64,000 bases of DNA from assembly GCA_014898425.1 (NCBI GenBank), contig RCSZ01000017.1, positions 248,001 through 312,000 on the forward strand, read 5' to 3'. The position numbers and the translations under genes were made by a program. Below the pieces are notes generated by a model. It was not told the DNA's origin and made no database searches. It saw only the letters and a program-made list of their open reading frames with translations. Origin of the DNA: Botryotinia globosa. Its lineage: Eukaryota > Ascomycota > Leotiomycetes > Helotiales > Sclerotiniaceae. Below are positions 38,448 to 50,400 of this stretch, one piece after another; position 1 is the first letter of the stretch, and the number at the start of each line of letters is the position of its first letter.

Positions 38448-39359
38448 TATTTTAATGATATAAATAGAGATGAAAAATAATAAAAGTATAAAATTAATAT
38501 TAATGAAATAATATTTTTATAATTTTCAAATTTCTGAATAGTTTTGGTATTAGTAAAATACTATTTTAATAGTTTTTGAATTTCTAAATGGTATTCAAAT
38601 CTTTGAATAATATTTTAATCTTTATATGATATTCAAATCTTTATTATAATATTCGAATCTTTATATTGTATTAATATTATATTCAATTAAAGATTTAATA
38701 AAAAATGCTTTTAATAAAATTGATATTTAAATTATTATATAATATAATAATATTGTTGAAATAATAATAGAAATATTCTATTATGAATTATATATAATTA
38801 TATATAATTATTATAAAAAATTAAAAAACTATATTTTATATAATAGTTGGTAATTTTAAATTCTTGTAATTTGATATATAATAATATTTTAGGAATTAAT
38901 TTATATATATTTTAAGTTATTTGTTTATAAGATTTTCTTTATAAAATAATTTCAAATTTATAAAGTTTATTATATTTCGAATAAAGTTTTAATATATTAG
39001 ATAATAATATGATATACAAATTAATTATTAATTAAATTTAATTACAATATTTAAATATTATTTTATTTTATTTAACTTTCTTTTTTTTAGAATTTAATTT
39101 AAAAAATGATTAATTATTTTAGATTTTAATTTTATAATTTTAATTTTAATATTTATAGAAATTAATAATAAAATTTATAAAAATTAGTTATAGGGTTTAT
39201 AAAGATTAATTATAAAAATTAATTAATCGAATTTTAATAATATTTTTATTATATTGAAATTATATATATCTATATTTTATATTTAATGAAAAGTATAGTT
39301 TAGATATTATATTTTAATTGGATATTATATAATATAGAATATTATAAAAATATTATATA

Positions 39360-40323
39360 TTTTAACAATATAAATAGGAATTCTATATAATATCTTTATA
39401 ATATTTAATTAGAATATAATATTTAATTAGAATATAATATTTAATTAGAATATAATATTTAAATTGTATTTTTGATTGAATATAGTATATATAATTTTGA
39501 TTTAATGGAAGTATTATTAAAATATAATTAATTAATTTTTATAGTTAATTTTTATAAGTTTTGTAATTAGCTTTCATAAGATTTATGTTATAGGTTTAAA
39601 AAAATAAAATAAAAATTGTTTATAAAATTAAAATCTAAAATGATTAGTTATTTTTTGAAATGAATTCTAATTAAAACAAAAAGTTATAACTAAAAAAATA
39701 TATATTTAAAAATTCTAATAAAATTTATTTAATAATTTTTTTCTATATTATATTATTATATATTATATTGAAATTTTATTCGAATTATAATAAATTTTAT
39801 AAATTTGAAAATATTATATAAATAAAGTTTTATAAATAATTAATTTATAATATTCGAAGATTTGAATATATATATATATTAATCCCTAAAATAATATTAT
39901 ATATCGAATTGTAGAGATTTAAAATTACTATAAAAAAATTCTTTCAATTTTTTATATTATAATTTTAATAATATTATTATAGTATATAATAATTTAATTA
40001 TCAATTTTAATATTATTTTACTAAAAGTCTTTTTAGTAAGTTTTTGATTGGGTATAGTATTAGTATTGTATAGGGGTTAAAGTATTATTCAGGGGTTTAT
40101 GAATTATAGAAATACTATTTTATTAGTATTAGTATTGTTTAGAAATTCAAGTATTATTCAGAATATCGAATATTATTTAGAATCTCGAATACTATTCAGA
40201 ATCTCAAATATTGTAGAAATACTAGTCTATTAGTATCAATATTACAAATAATATAGAAATATTATTCTATTAGTATTAGTATTATATCTCCACTGTTTCA
40301 TATCCCTGTTTGTATTGTTAAAA
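39360..40323 (-). mobile_element. TIR-J element, inverted, nested in another TIR-J
   Basis: Its right end lies at 39360 (TTTTAACAATATAAATAGG) and its left end at 40323, where the reverse complement reads AACAATACAAACAGGGAT. Both ends are next to TA, and the host sequence joins as TACTATATA/GAATTC in the related copy near 55912, so the target was TA. Length about 964 bp, no coding capacity. Confidence 0.72.
39405..39470. repeat. 18-bp tandem repeat in TIR-J
   Basis: Three and a half copies of an 18-bp unit (AATATTTAATTAGAATAT) lie just inside the inverted TIR-J end. Other TIR-J copies carry different short tandem arrays at other places. Confidence 0.88.
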
Positions 40324-40351
40324 TAGAATTTCTATTTATGTTATTAGGATA

Positions 40352-40988
40352 GTAAATTTTTTTTCAGAATTTTCTTTATTTTATTTAATATTATTATTAT
40401 AAAATAATTATTACATTAAAAAAAAGGTTTTAAAAAAAAAGAATTTTTATAAATTTTAAAATTGAAATTCTCGAAATATTTCAAACTTCAGATATTATAT
40501 TAATTGAATACATATAAAATAAATCAAAGATTTTGAAATAATATATATCTTTATAATATCAATTTCAATATTAAGATTTCTACAAAAATTCAATATTTAT
40601 TAAATATAATTAGTTATAAAGTATCTAGATATAACTAAATTGAAATATTAATGATAATTTATTTTAATAATATAACTTTTGTAATATAATCAAGTTATTT
40701 TTCAATTCAATATCCAAAATATAGCTTTTTTGTTATATAATATTATATAATAAATTGAGAGTTATTTGATTGATGTATATTATATATATGAAATTATGAG
40801 ATATAAATATGAAATAGAGATTTTAATCAAGTCAACAGATTTCCGAAATCAATAATAATTATAATCAAATTTAAAGCTTTTGAATTTTTTTTATATAATA
40901 TTCCAAGATTTTTATATTCAAGCCAATAAATCAAATATTCAAGATTAAACAAAAAATAACTATTTCAAAATTGAAGGAATATAATTTG
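40352..40988. other. Unassigned AT-rich segment
   Basis: It follows the TIR-J end. It contains a local CTAGATATAACTAAATTG stretch resembling the TCTAGATATAA part of LINEs but no alignable run. No gene or repeat family was recognised. Confidence 0.35.
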
Positions 40989-40989
40989 A

Positions 40990-41187
40990 TTTTTAGATTT
41001 TTAGATTTTTAGATTTTTAGATTTTTAGATTTTTAGATTTTTAGATTTTTAGATTTTTAGATTTTTAGATTTTTAGATTTTTAGATTTTTAGATTTTTAG
41101 ATTTTTAGATTTTTAGATTTTTAGATTTTTAGATTTTTAGATTTTTAGATTTTTAGATTTTTAGATTTTTAGATTTTTAGATTTTTG
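40990..41187 (+). repeat. 8-bp tandem repeat (AGATTTTT), about 24 units
   Basis: It is an essentially perfect array with no point mutations visible. A short ATTTTTGAAATTTTTGAAAT decay zone follows. The unit is not a known fungal telomere repeat (TTAGGG type) and the flanks are interspersed elements, so I treat it as a minisatellite. Confidence 0.97.
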
Positions 41188-41189
41188 AA

Positions 41190-41900
41190 ATTTTTGAAAT
41201 ATTAAATTCTAAAAAAGGAGAACTTACAATAAATAACATTAATAGAATATAAATAATAATTATGATATTATTCTATTATGTTAATATCATATAATTAAAT
41301 ATGATAACATTTTTGTATACTTTTTTATAAATATAAAAGAGAAAGATTTTATTATATAATTTATATGGTCAGTATAACCTTATATATAATAATAATCATT
41401 GTATTTATAGTAAACAGTAAAATTATAATAGATTTTAAATATTTTTATATATAATGTAACAATGAATATATAGGTTTGTTTAATATTTTAGATTCAGATA
41501 TAATAAAAAATAATGAATTGAAAATTAAAATTGATATTATGTATAATATAACAAAATTATTATTTTGATCAATTTATTGTAAGTATATATATATTTATAA
41601 TAATGTTATATATTGATCAAAATATTATAAAATTATAAATCTATCTATTCAAAAAAAATTGATGATTAGTATGATAATTTCTTTTATTGATATTTTGATA
41701 TATAATTTTAAAAAAAATTAATGATAACTAGTTATTTAAATAGTTAATGAATTTTTAGTTAGAAATAATAGATATGTTCAGAACACAAATTATTATTTTA
41801 ATATTCTATATTATTCAATATTTTCAACATGGAATATATTAAAACAATCAAATATCATTATAAGTTGAATTAATTTTTGATGTACAATTTTCAGTTTTTG
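41190..41900. other. Unassigned segment, less RIP-like
   Basis: It keeps many TG and CA words (ATGTAACAATGAATATATAGG) unlike the elements around it and matches nothing else in the window. An inverted pair TTTTGATCAAT (about 41566) and ATTGATCAAAA (about 41613) could form a hairpin. No coding frame of interest. Confidence 0.4.
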
Positions 41901-41904
41901 GATA

Positions 41905-41992
41905 ATTTTTAGATATTATACTCTGATTGAGTATTATATAGTGTAAGGAATTATAAAGGTGTTATATAGAATTCTCATTTATATTATCAAAA
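41905..41992 (+). mobile_element. TIR-J right-end fragment
   Basis: It aligns with about 55855-55938: TTTAGATATTATA, GAGTATTATATAGTGTAAGG and GAATTCTCATTT, then the end next to TA (41993-41994). It is only the last 90 bp of the element. Confidence 0.7.
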
Positions 41993-42067
41993 TATATTAT
42001 TTAATTATAACAATTTAATAAAATTAAATGTTTTAATATTATTCCAAGATTTAAAATATTTTGTATA

Positions 42068-44261
42068 TAAATCGATATAATATCCAAAAATTGAGATCTC
42101 TTTGAAATTTCAATCTTTAAATTTCAAAGAATATTTATTTATTTTTTGGAGACTTTTTGATCACTTTAATAATTATCTTTATGGTGATATTATTAAATAA
42201 TATATTCAAAACTATATACTATTTCTTTTGATTATAAGATTTTAGATTCATCTATTCAAAAGCTTTATAATCCTGAATTAATATTAACTTTTTATTCATA
42301 AATTAAAAATTGAATAAATATTTATTTACTCTTATTTCTTACTATTAATTATGCCAATCAAAATAATCCTAATATTATTTTTAATATATTTAATATTATC
42401 AAAGAAAGAACTAATATTTTTGGATATAATATTAAAAATAAATGCATATTAATTATAAATTTTATAATTCTATTCAATTTTCTTATAATATTTTCTTTTC
42501 ATATTTCCAATATACGATTTATTTAAGAATTTATAGATTTTATAATTAATTTTATAACTATTATAATCTCTTTAAATATTACTATTATTTTTATATTTTT
42601 CAATATTCATGTTTAATTCTTTATTCATATTATATCTATTATTAGTTTTAAGATTTTTATAAAAACAATAAAATCTCATAATATTAAAAACCTTAGAAAT
42701 AATATAATATTTAATAACCTCTGAATTATATTATTTGAAAAAATATATAATTTTATATCCAAAAATAATTTGATTTTAATCGATTTATAATATTAAAACT
42801 CAAGATTATTTAGAAAATATGAATTCATTATTTCATTTAATAAATTTCCTATCTTTTTTTCAATCGAAATTTATAGGAATCATTGAGAATCTTTTTTTAA
42901 TTTATATTTTGAAAATAATATTTTTAATTATCAATTGAACTCTTATTCTAATAAATAATAATATTTGCAATTTACTTTTCAATAAATATAATCAATAGAA
43001 AGGTCTATAAATATTGAATATTATATTTCTAATTATTCCTGAGATTTATATAATTATATAACTATAAAAATCCCTATTTCATTCATAAATTTAGATAATA
43101 AATTAATAATAATAAGTAAAGTTTTTGTTTTTAATAAAATATACATATAAATCAAAAATATTCAATTTATATTAAATCATAAAATCATAAAATCATAAAA
43201 TCAATAAATATTTTAATAAAGTTATTTATATTATTTATTTATTAACATAATTTTTTATTTTTTATTCTTTACTATTGAAAATTTCTTTGAATGAATATAT
43301 TATTTTCTAGTACAATTTGGAACATTGAAAATATTATATTCTAATATAATATAAATAAATAAATCTCTTTTTATATTTGTTATAATAATAAAATAAAGAA
43401 ATATATAAACCCTATTAAGATCAATTATGTTTTATTAATTAATATGATTTATTTAGAACTAATTATAATAAATCAAAATTATCTATTACTCTATGATCTA
43501 GAAATAATGATATTTATATTTCGATTAAAAATAAACTGAAAGTTATTTTAAAAATGGGAAAGATTCAAAATAAAATACTTATTATAATTATCAAATTCTT
43601 AGAAATCAAAACATCTAATACTTTTATAATTATAATATTTCTTAATAAATACAAATTTAATAATATAATCATTTAATATAAACAAACTGAAGTTTTTTAA
43701 TTATTAATCAATTTTTAATTGAAAAATTTAAATTAGAATTTTATAACTTTAACTCAAATCTCTATTCGTTTATTTAAAATCTCTACAAAGATTTCTACTA
43801 ATCATAATACAAAGAATAAATGTCTTTTTATATTTAATTTCAATACATTAAATACTTCAAGAATCAAAAAAATTCTTTTTTAATGTTAATATAATATTTT
43901 AAATTTCATATTAAAATCTATATTCGATTCGATTAATTTGATAATCTGATTTTCAAATTTATTAAATTGATATTAATAAAAGTATCTTCAAATATATAAT
44001 GAGTTTGGTAATCTTTAATCTTTAATAAATCAATATTATATATATTTAAATGATTTAAATAATTTCAAATATATAAATATAAAATTACTCAAATTATAAT
44101 GATTATATTCCAATTAAGTTTTAGAAATTTAAAAACTTTGAGGAATCTGATTAATTTTAGATTATAATATATATATATTGATATTAATCTATTTATAACA
44201 AGCATTTTCTTTAAATTGATGTAAATAACAATGTGATTTTCGATTTGTATTATCAATTAAA
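42068..44261 (+). mobile_element. LINE copy 7, 5' third
   Basis: It begins with a mutated family start (TAAATCGATATAATATCC) and aligns with about 26088-28310 of copy 5, through the ORF1 region into early ORF2. It is cut at 44261 by a TIR-J end. The rest of this LINE was not found. No open frame was retained. Confidence 0.82.
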
Positions 44262-44263
44262 TA

Positions 44264-44352
44264 TCTTAACGGTACAAGTAAAGATATAAAACAATGGAAG
44301 TATGGTGCTAGTATTAATGGAGTAATATTTCTATAGTTTTCAAACTTCTTGT
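44264..44352 (+). mobile_element. TIR-J left-end fragment, well preserved
   Basis: TCTTAACGGTACAAGTA follows TA (44262-44263), then GGAAGTATGGTGCTAGTATT. This is the least mutated TIR-J terminus in the window. After about 90 bp the sequence leaves the family and enters the open frame at 44361. Confidence 0.75.
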
Positions 44353-44360
44353 CAGCGTAG

Positions 44361-44603
44361 GACACGGTTAGTCAGCTGGACAACCATGGGGCTATTAGAA
44401 GCCAATTATTTAGCAATTATGGAAAATTAATATTAATAGAACTTAATTATATGATTGATAATTTAATTTCTGATAAATTTATAATTAATAACATTATAAA
44501 AGAAAATATTAATATAATGACAATACTAGAATTTTGGAAAAATAAACTACAAACAGTTGAATATATTTTGAATAAATTAGGGCATAACATTAGTTTTGAA
44601 TAA
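44361..44603 (+). CDS. Short open frame in a less-mutated island, unknown product (uncertain)
   Basis: An uninterrupted 80-codon frame runs from after a TAG at 44358 to TAA at 44601. It has no ATG near its start; the first in-frame ATG is at 44451 (50 codons). The protein begins DTVSQLDNHGAIRSQLF and ends LGHNISFE; I recognise no family. The first 60 bp are near 50% GC (GTCAGCTGGACAACC, CATGGGG), unlike anything around, and CA/TG words are intact, so this piece has not been through the same mutation. It could be the end of an exon, a fragment of captured host gene, or the start of a transposase carried behind the TIR-J end. Being real and expressed is unproven. Confidence 0.3.
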   Translation, partial: DTVSQLDNHGAIRSQLFSNYGKLILIELNYMIDNLISDKFIINNIIKENINIMTILEFWKNKLQTVEYILNKLGHNISFE

Positions 44604-46364
44604 AATCTAATGTATTTTTTATATAATTTTTATTAAAATTATTAAATCTTTCTTAATATATTTTTTATTATTGAGTTCTAATATTCTAATTTATTTTCAT
44701 TTCAATGAAAAAGATAATCAATATAATAAAAAAATAGATATAGTTTTATATTATAAATATTCAATTAGAAAAACTTATTTTAAATATAGAAATTATTATT
44801 TTTTTAAAATTAAATCAATAGGAATGGAAACTTCTTTATATTATTAAAATCGATAAAAAGAAAAAGAGTATGAATTAATTTTAAATTCGAGTTGGATTTT
44901 TGTTTATTTATAATATAGGAGTATAGGAAAATATAAAAAGAAAAAGGAAAAAAAAGAAATTGGATTACAAAAGAAATTACAAATCAATGTTTTTTAAGGA
45001 ATATTTCAAAAATTTCATTGAAAGGTTTCATAAGTTTTCTTAAGATTATAATAATATATTTGAAATCATATTGTTAATTTACAAAAATGAATATATTAAC
45101 AACAAACAAAACAATATTCTATCAAAATTATTTTATTTCATAAAAAAAATATAAAGAAACTATATTTAGGATTTTCCAAAGCTTTGAATTTTTTGAATCA
45201 TTTTTAGGATTTTTAAAATTTTCGTATCTCAAATATTTTACAAATCTTTTGAAATTTCAGAAATTCCTTTAGATTTTAAAAACTCAATAAAAAACTAATA
45301 ACATTTTGCATTTTCATTTTCATTTTTTTTCTAAATTTGTCAAATATCTTTTAAATTTTCTAGATTTTTAAAAATTCCTTTAGGTTTTAGAAATTCAATA
45401 GAAAGCTTAAAACTCTATATTTTTAAATTATCTTTAGTATTTTTAAGATTTTTATAATTCAAATATTCTCTAAATTTCAAATCTTTTGGGATTTTAAATA
45501 TTTTATATTAACAATGTATTATCACATTCTAATAATTATAAATTCTATATACTTTTAAAATTGAAAAAAATAAAAATAAAAAATAAAACTCTATTATCAA
45601 ATATAAATCATCATTTTATCAAAAACAATTTTTCTTTTGAATTTTAAAATTTCAAATTTTCAGATTCTAAAAGTATTAATTTAGTCAACTCAGATTTTTT
45701 ATCATTTTTGGGAATTCTAAGGATTTCAAAGACTATGTATTAGTAAAAGATTATTGAATTCTATACTTTTGAAAAACAAATAACTTTCCAACCCAAAAAC
45801 TAAAAAAAAAATCATTTATCAAAAACAAATCAATTTCTTTTCACATCTTCCAAGATTTTGAGAATAATAATCCAATTAACTTATAGAATTTTATCATTTC
45901 TAGGATTTCAGGATTTCAGGATTTTGAATATTATACATTAACAGAATACTATTAAATTCTTTTCAAAAATCTCAAGATTTTCAGAATTTTCAGGATTTTC
46001 AGGGTTTCAGGATTTTAATTCTTCTGAATGCTTTCAAAAAATGAAAAGCTTGTAGAAAAACCAAAAAACGCAAAATCTTATCATCAAATATAAATTATTA
46101 TATTATCAAAAACAACTTGATTTCTTTTCTTTTGAATTTTTTGAATTTTTAAAGTTTCAACTTTAGCTTTCAAACTTTGAATTAACTTTCTAATTTTAGA
46201 TTTTAGATTAATTTTTAATATTTTTATATTATAATATAGTTTTTAAATTAGAAGCTACAAAGAAATTGAATCTTATTAAATAAGGATATAGGTATTATGT
46301 AATTAATTCTTATTATAGAATTTAAGAGAATTTAAAAAAAGAGATTAATCTAATAATAATTAGT
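44604..46364. repeat. Diverged long-period direct repeats, non-coding
   Basis: From about 45160 to 46200, related segments recur every 230-270 bp. A TATCAAAAACAA plus TTTCTTTTGAATTTT block is found near 45615, 45815 and 46105, and GGATTTCAGGATTTCAGGA-type words occur near 45900-46010. Transversions and small gaps separate the copies, and CA words are kept, which is not the RIP pattern of the LINEs. 44604-45160 is AT-rich and unassigned. No gene seen. Confidence 0.5.
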
Positions 46365-46366
46365 TA

Positions 46367-47040
46367 CCAGGGGCCTGCGAGCCCCCGGACCCCTTGCTTT
46401 TTGAGAAAGTGTTATATAATTATATTTATAATTATAAAAATCTAAAAAAGAAATCATATGAAAGGCTTGCAGGCGAAGTTGGTTTATCTTATTATATTGC
46501 TTTTTTTTAATTTTGTTTAGATTCTTTATTTATATTGAGATTTTTTTTCAGATTTTTGTACGTTATATTATATCAAATTAACAATTATATTATTGAATTA
46601 TAAAACCTATAGTATTAAAATAATTTTTATTAATATCAAATCTATTATATTCAATATAATCCTCTTTCAATTGCTTATATAAGCTTTAACTTTATATATT
46701 ATTAAAACTTTAATCCTTTAGAAAAACCTTAATTTTGAAGCTAGTATTCTAAAAATTATATTATTTGAAAGCCTTTAATATACTCTATATAGTTACCATT
46801 TTTCTTTTTTTTTATTCAATTTAAATTAGTTTGAATAAGTTAATTTAAATAATCTTATTGAAAAAGGCTGTGCTATATATAACATTATAGTTGTAATGCT
46901 AAGAGAAACAAAAAATCATTATAATTAATGAGATTGCTAGAATCAAGTTTCACTAAATAAGGTTCTCTTTTTTCATATCTATATATCTTTAGCTCTTATA
47001 GGCGACAAGATTATTAAGGAGGTAAACCTCCAATTAAATA
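46367..47040 (+). mobile_element. Fold-back element, single left arm
   Basis: It starts CCAGGGGCCTGCGAGCCC after TA (46365-46366), identical for the first 40 bp to the arm at 10665. The shared inner end has GTTTCACTAAATAAGG, then GGAGGTAAACCTCC (a perfect palindrome at about 47025). The other arm is missing, and unrelated sequence follows. No coding capacity. Confidence 0.85.
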
Positions 47041-47339
47041 GTTTTTAAAAGTTTTCAAAGAATATAAAGAAATTGATTATTGAATAGTTTTCAAAAACTT
47101 TCAAAAAATATAAAGTGATTTGTCTAATAATTTTAAAGTTTTCGAAAACAAAAGTTTTAAAAAAGAGGGTTTTATTGTAGGCATTAATTGATTTAGTATC
47201 AAATTAATTTTTATTCTATTAAAAAATTTATATATAACTTTAGTATTTTTTTTAGAAAAATCAATGAAAGTTTTTATGATATACCTACATCTATATTAGC
47301 ACTAGTTATCACCTTGCACCTATTCTAACAGATTTATTA
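47041..47339. other. Unassigned sequence after fold-back arm
   Basis: It carries repeated GTTTTCAAAAA/TTTCGAAAA words, then CTAGTTATCACCTTGCACC. It does not match the loop at 11361-11631. No gene seen. Confidence 0.35.
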
Positions 47340-47445
47340 AATATAAATGTTGGTTCGAGAAGGATATGGAAGACGTAGCATCTATATATAATGCAGGTTC
47401 TGTATATCTAATTGTATTCTATTTAAAAAGTTAGCTAAATAGGAA
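47340..47445 (+). repeat. Repeat G, copy 1
   Basis: About 105 bp (GGTTCGAGAAGGATATGG through ATAGGAAAG) is matched by a RIP-mutated relative at 54083-54170. LINE copy 8 inserted directly after GGAAAG. The element type is unknown. Confidence 0.65.
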
Positions 47446-50400
47446 AGTAGTAGTAGTAGTAATAGTATTTATTAATATCTATCAAGTTAGTTTAAGATCA
47501 ATTCTATAAATCTTTTGAGAGGTATAGGGATATATTAAACTATAGATTTATTTAATATTTTAAAAAGCAATTCATATATATAAGGATTAGAGTTTATTTC
47601 AATAATTCCTTTTTTATTAATTAAAATAAAATTAGTAGTATTTTTAAAACTTTGAAGAATTAGATATGATTTTTTAGGAATAAATGAATATAGGTTATAA
47701 GGGTATATATTTATAAAATATATTAATATTAGAAGAAATTTTTATTGTATTTTTTAATTGTTATTTGAATTAAATAAGGGAAGAATAGGATTTAATTTAA
47801 GAAGAAAAAAAGAGAAAAAGAAAAAGAGGGAAAAAAGTAATTAAATATTCTTAGCAAGAGCAAATATTAATATAAAACCAAGTGATTCTAAAAAATTCAA
47901 TTAATATTAGTAATTGTGATATTAGAAATAAGAAGTAATTAAAGTCTTTTATTATTAATAAAAATGAAAATAAAAGTAGTTGTTTAAACTATTTCCTAAA
48001 TTGAATTAGTGATTTATAATATAATATTAAATGTTTAGAAGTTTTTTAACAATTACAAAAGTATTTTAAGTTAACATTTTAATATTAAAACTTTCTATAA
48101 TATTATACGAAATCCCTATATCCTATATATATAACTAAAATACAATATAATATCTTTCTTAATAAATCCAACTTCAAAGAAAGTTTAATTATATAAATAA
48201 GGTTTTATTTATTATAAATATCTAAAAAAAAAAGATTGTTATTTTTTCTATCAAAACTATTTTATTCAATTATAAAGCCTTTTAATAATAATCCCTACCC
48301 TATTAATAATAAATATTGAAACAAATTCTAAATTCTAAATAGATTTATAAACCCTAAAATCAATAAATTTACTAATAGCTTCATTTCCCTCAATATTTAT
48401 ATATTCAAAGAATTAACAAATTTTAATATCGAAAATCTATATAATATTTTGATAAATATAGAAAATTTATTGAAAGAAATCGAATATATTATTATATAAA
48501 TATTAGATTATTAAAATATTATTAATACAAAATCATAAATATTATTTATTAAATAAAAAAATCTATAAAGTATATTTAAAATTTATATAAACTCTAATTA
48601 TTTCTAAATCGAAAATGTATAAGATATTATTGATTAAATTTGAGTTAATAACAATTTACTTTTTATTTTGATATATTGTATATTTATATTCAACAAATCT
48701 TTTTTTATCAACAATTTGTTCAAAACTATTTAAAAAGATTGAGATTTTATTAGAAAAGAAATAAAATTATTATTTTTTAAAACTAATAGTTATTATTTTC
48801 TTATTAATATTCTTTATCAAATTCATTTAATATTTTGAAGAGAAATATAAAGGTTATAATATAGAATATATAATATTAAAAAAGATTATCTTTAGATATT
48901 AAATTTTGGTTTTAGATTTTTATTATTAATTAATATTTTTATTTTTAATAATGAATAGGAATATAATCTAATGGATTATAAAATAAAAGATATTTATTAA
49001 TTAGATATATGTAATAAATTAAAGCTTAATTTTATTCAATATTATATTAATAAATAAAATATTTATATTTCTAAAGAAAATAATTATCAAAATAATCTTT
49101 TAAATTAAAAATATACTTTTGAATATTAAAACAAATATTTGTTTTAATAAATCAATATACTAACCTATTTAAAAAAAAATAACAAGATTGTAAATAATAT
49201 ATTAAATATAAAGTGATTTTATTCTATTATTAAATTATATTTTGATTTTATATATAAAAAAGAAAACAATATAAATAATAATAATTTTATATAAAATTAA
49301 AATTGAAAAGTTATTAATCGTTTTTATAAAATTATAGATATAATATATTATTATTTGAACTTTAATAATCCTTATAATAATATATCTTTTTAAAAATTTT
49401 TTTATTAAATCAAATTTCAAATTATTTTAAAATAAATCATATTTCATTTTTGATTATAATAATTAATATAATAATGAATTTCTTATTAATAATATAAAAA
49501 GGAATATAATTCTTTTTTTTTTAATAAAATCAATTATTTTGAATTTCTTAAAAATAAAGATAATTTTATTATTATTATTTTATTCAAAAATCTTTTTTAT
49601 ATCATTTATTAAAACAAATATATTAATATTTAGGAATTAAAAGATTCAATATAAATAAAGATTATTAATATATTCAAAATGTAGTTTTGTATTTTATAAT
49701 ATAAATTTAATTAGATATAATATATATAGAATTAAAAAGAAAGAGGAGTTTTATAGTGTTTTATATATAATTTTATAATTAAATATAATCGAATTTTCTA
49801 AATAGATTCGAATATATCGATTAATAAGGAAAAAATCGATTAGTTTTAGAAAAGCTAGGGATTAGTTTTGTTTAATTATTCTTTTTAATAATTCTCATTT
49901 TAAAAATATATTGAAAATATTTTGAATATTTATAATGATTATAGTGATTTCTAATTCTTAGGAAAAAACAATTTTTATATTGTATATAAAATAAACAATT
50001 AAATTTATAATAATTTTTTTAAAAAGAATTCTTTTGTATTATAAATTAAAGATATTATTAATTAATATGATCTATATTAAATAATAGATTATAATTCTTT
50101 TTAGATTTTTTGAAATATAGAAAATGAATATAATTAGTTATTAAAAGCAAATAGAGGATTTATTCTTTTTATTGATTTTAAATAATATAATTACTTTAAT
50201 AAGTTTTCAGATTTATAAAATGAAATTAAATATTAGATATTAATTATAAAGTTTATATAAAATATTATCAATTATTAATTAATAAACTTTGAATATTTAT
50301 ATTATAATATAATTAATATTCAAAAAAATATTAAAAATTCTAATAATATTGCATTCGATTTTTTTTATCGAAATAGATTGGAATTATTTTAAAATGTTTA

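Larger units (their letters stand above)
38450..40349 (+). mobile_element. TIR-J element interrupted by a second, inverted TIR-J
   Basis: The left end TTTTAATGATATAAATAGAG (RIP form of TCTTAACGGTACAAGCAGGG) follows TA at 38448-38449. The element runs to 39357, is interrupted by an inverted copy at 39360-40323, and resumes with GAATTTCTATTTATG to end before TA at 40350-40351. Without the insertion it is about 0.93 kb. No open frame. Confidence 0.72.

Noticed and set aside
40990..41187. CRISPR array or telomere
   Set aside because: The octamer array has no spacers, is not a telomeric motif, and lies in an interstitial repeat context.
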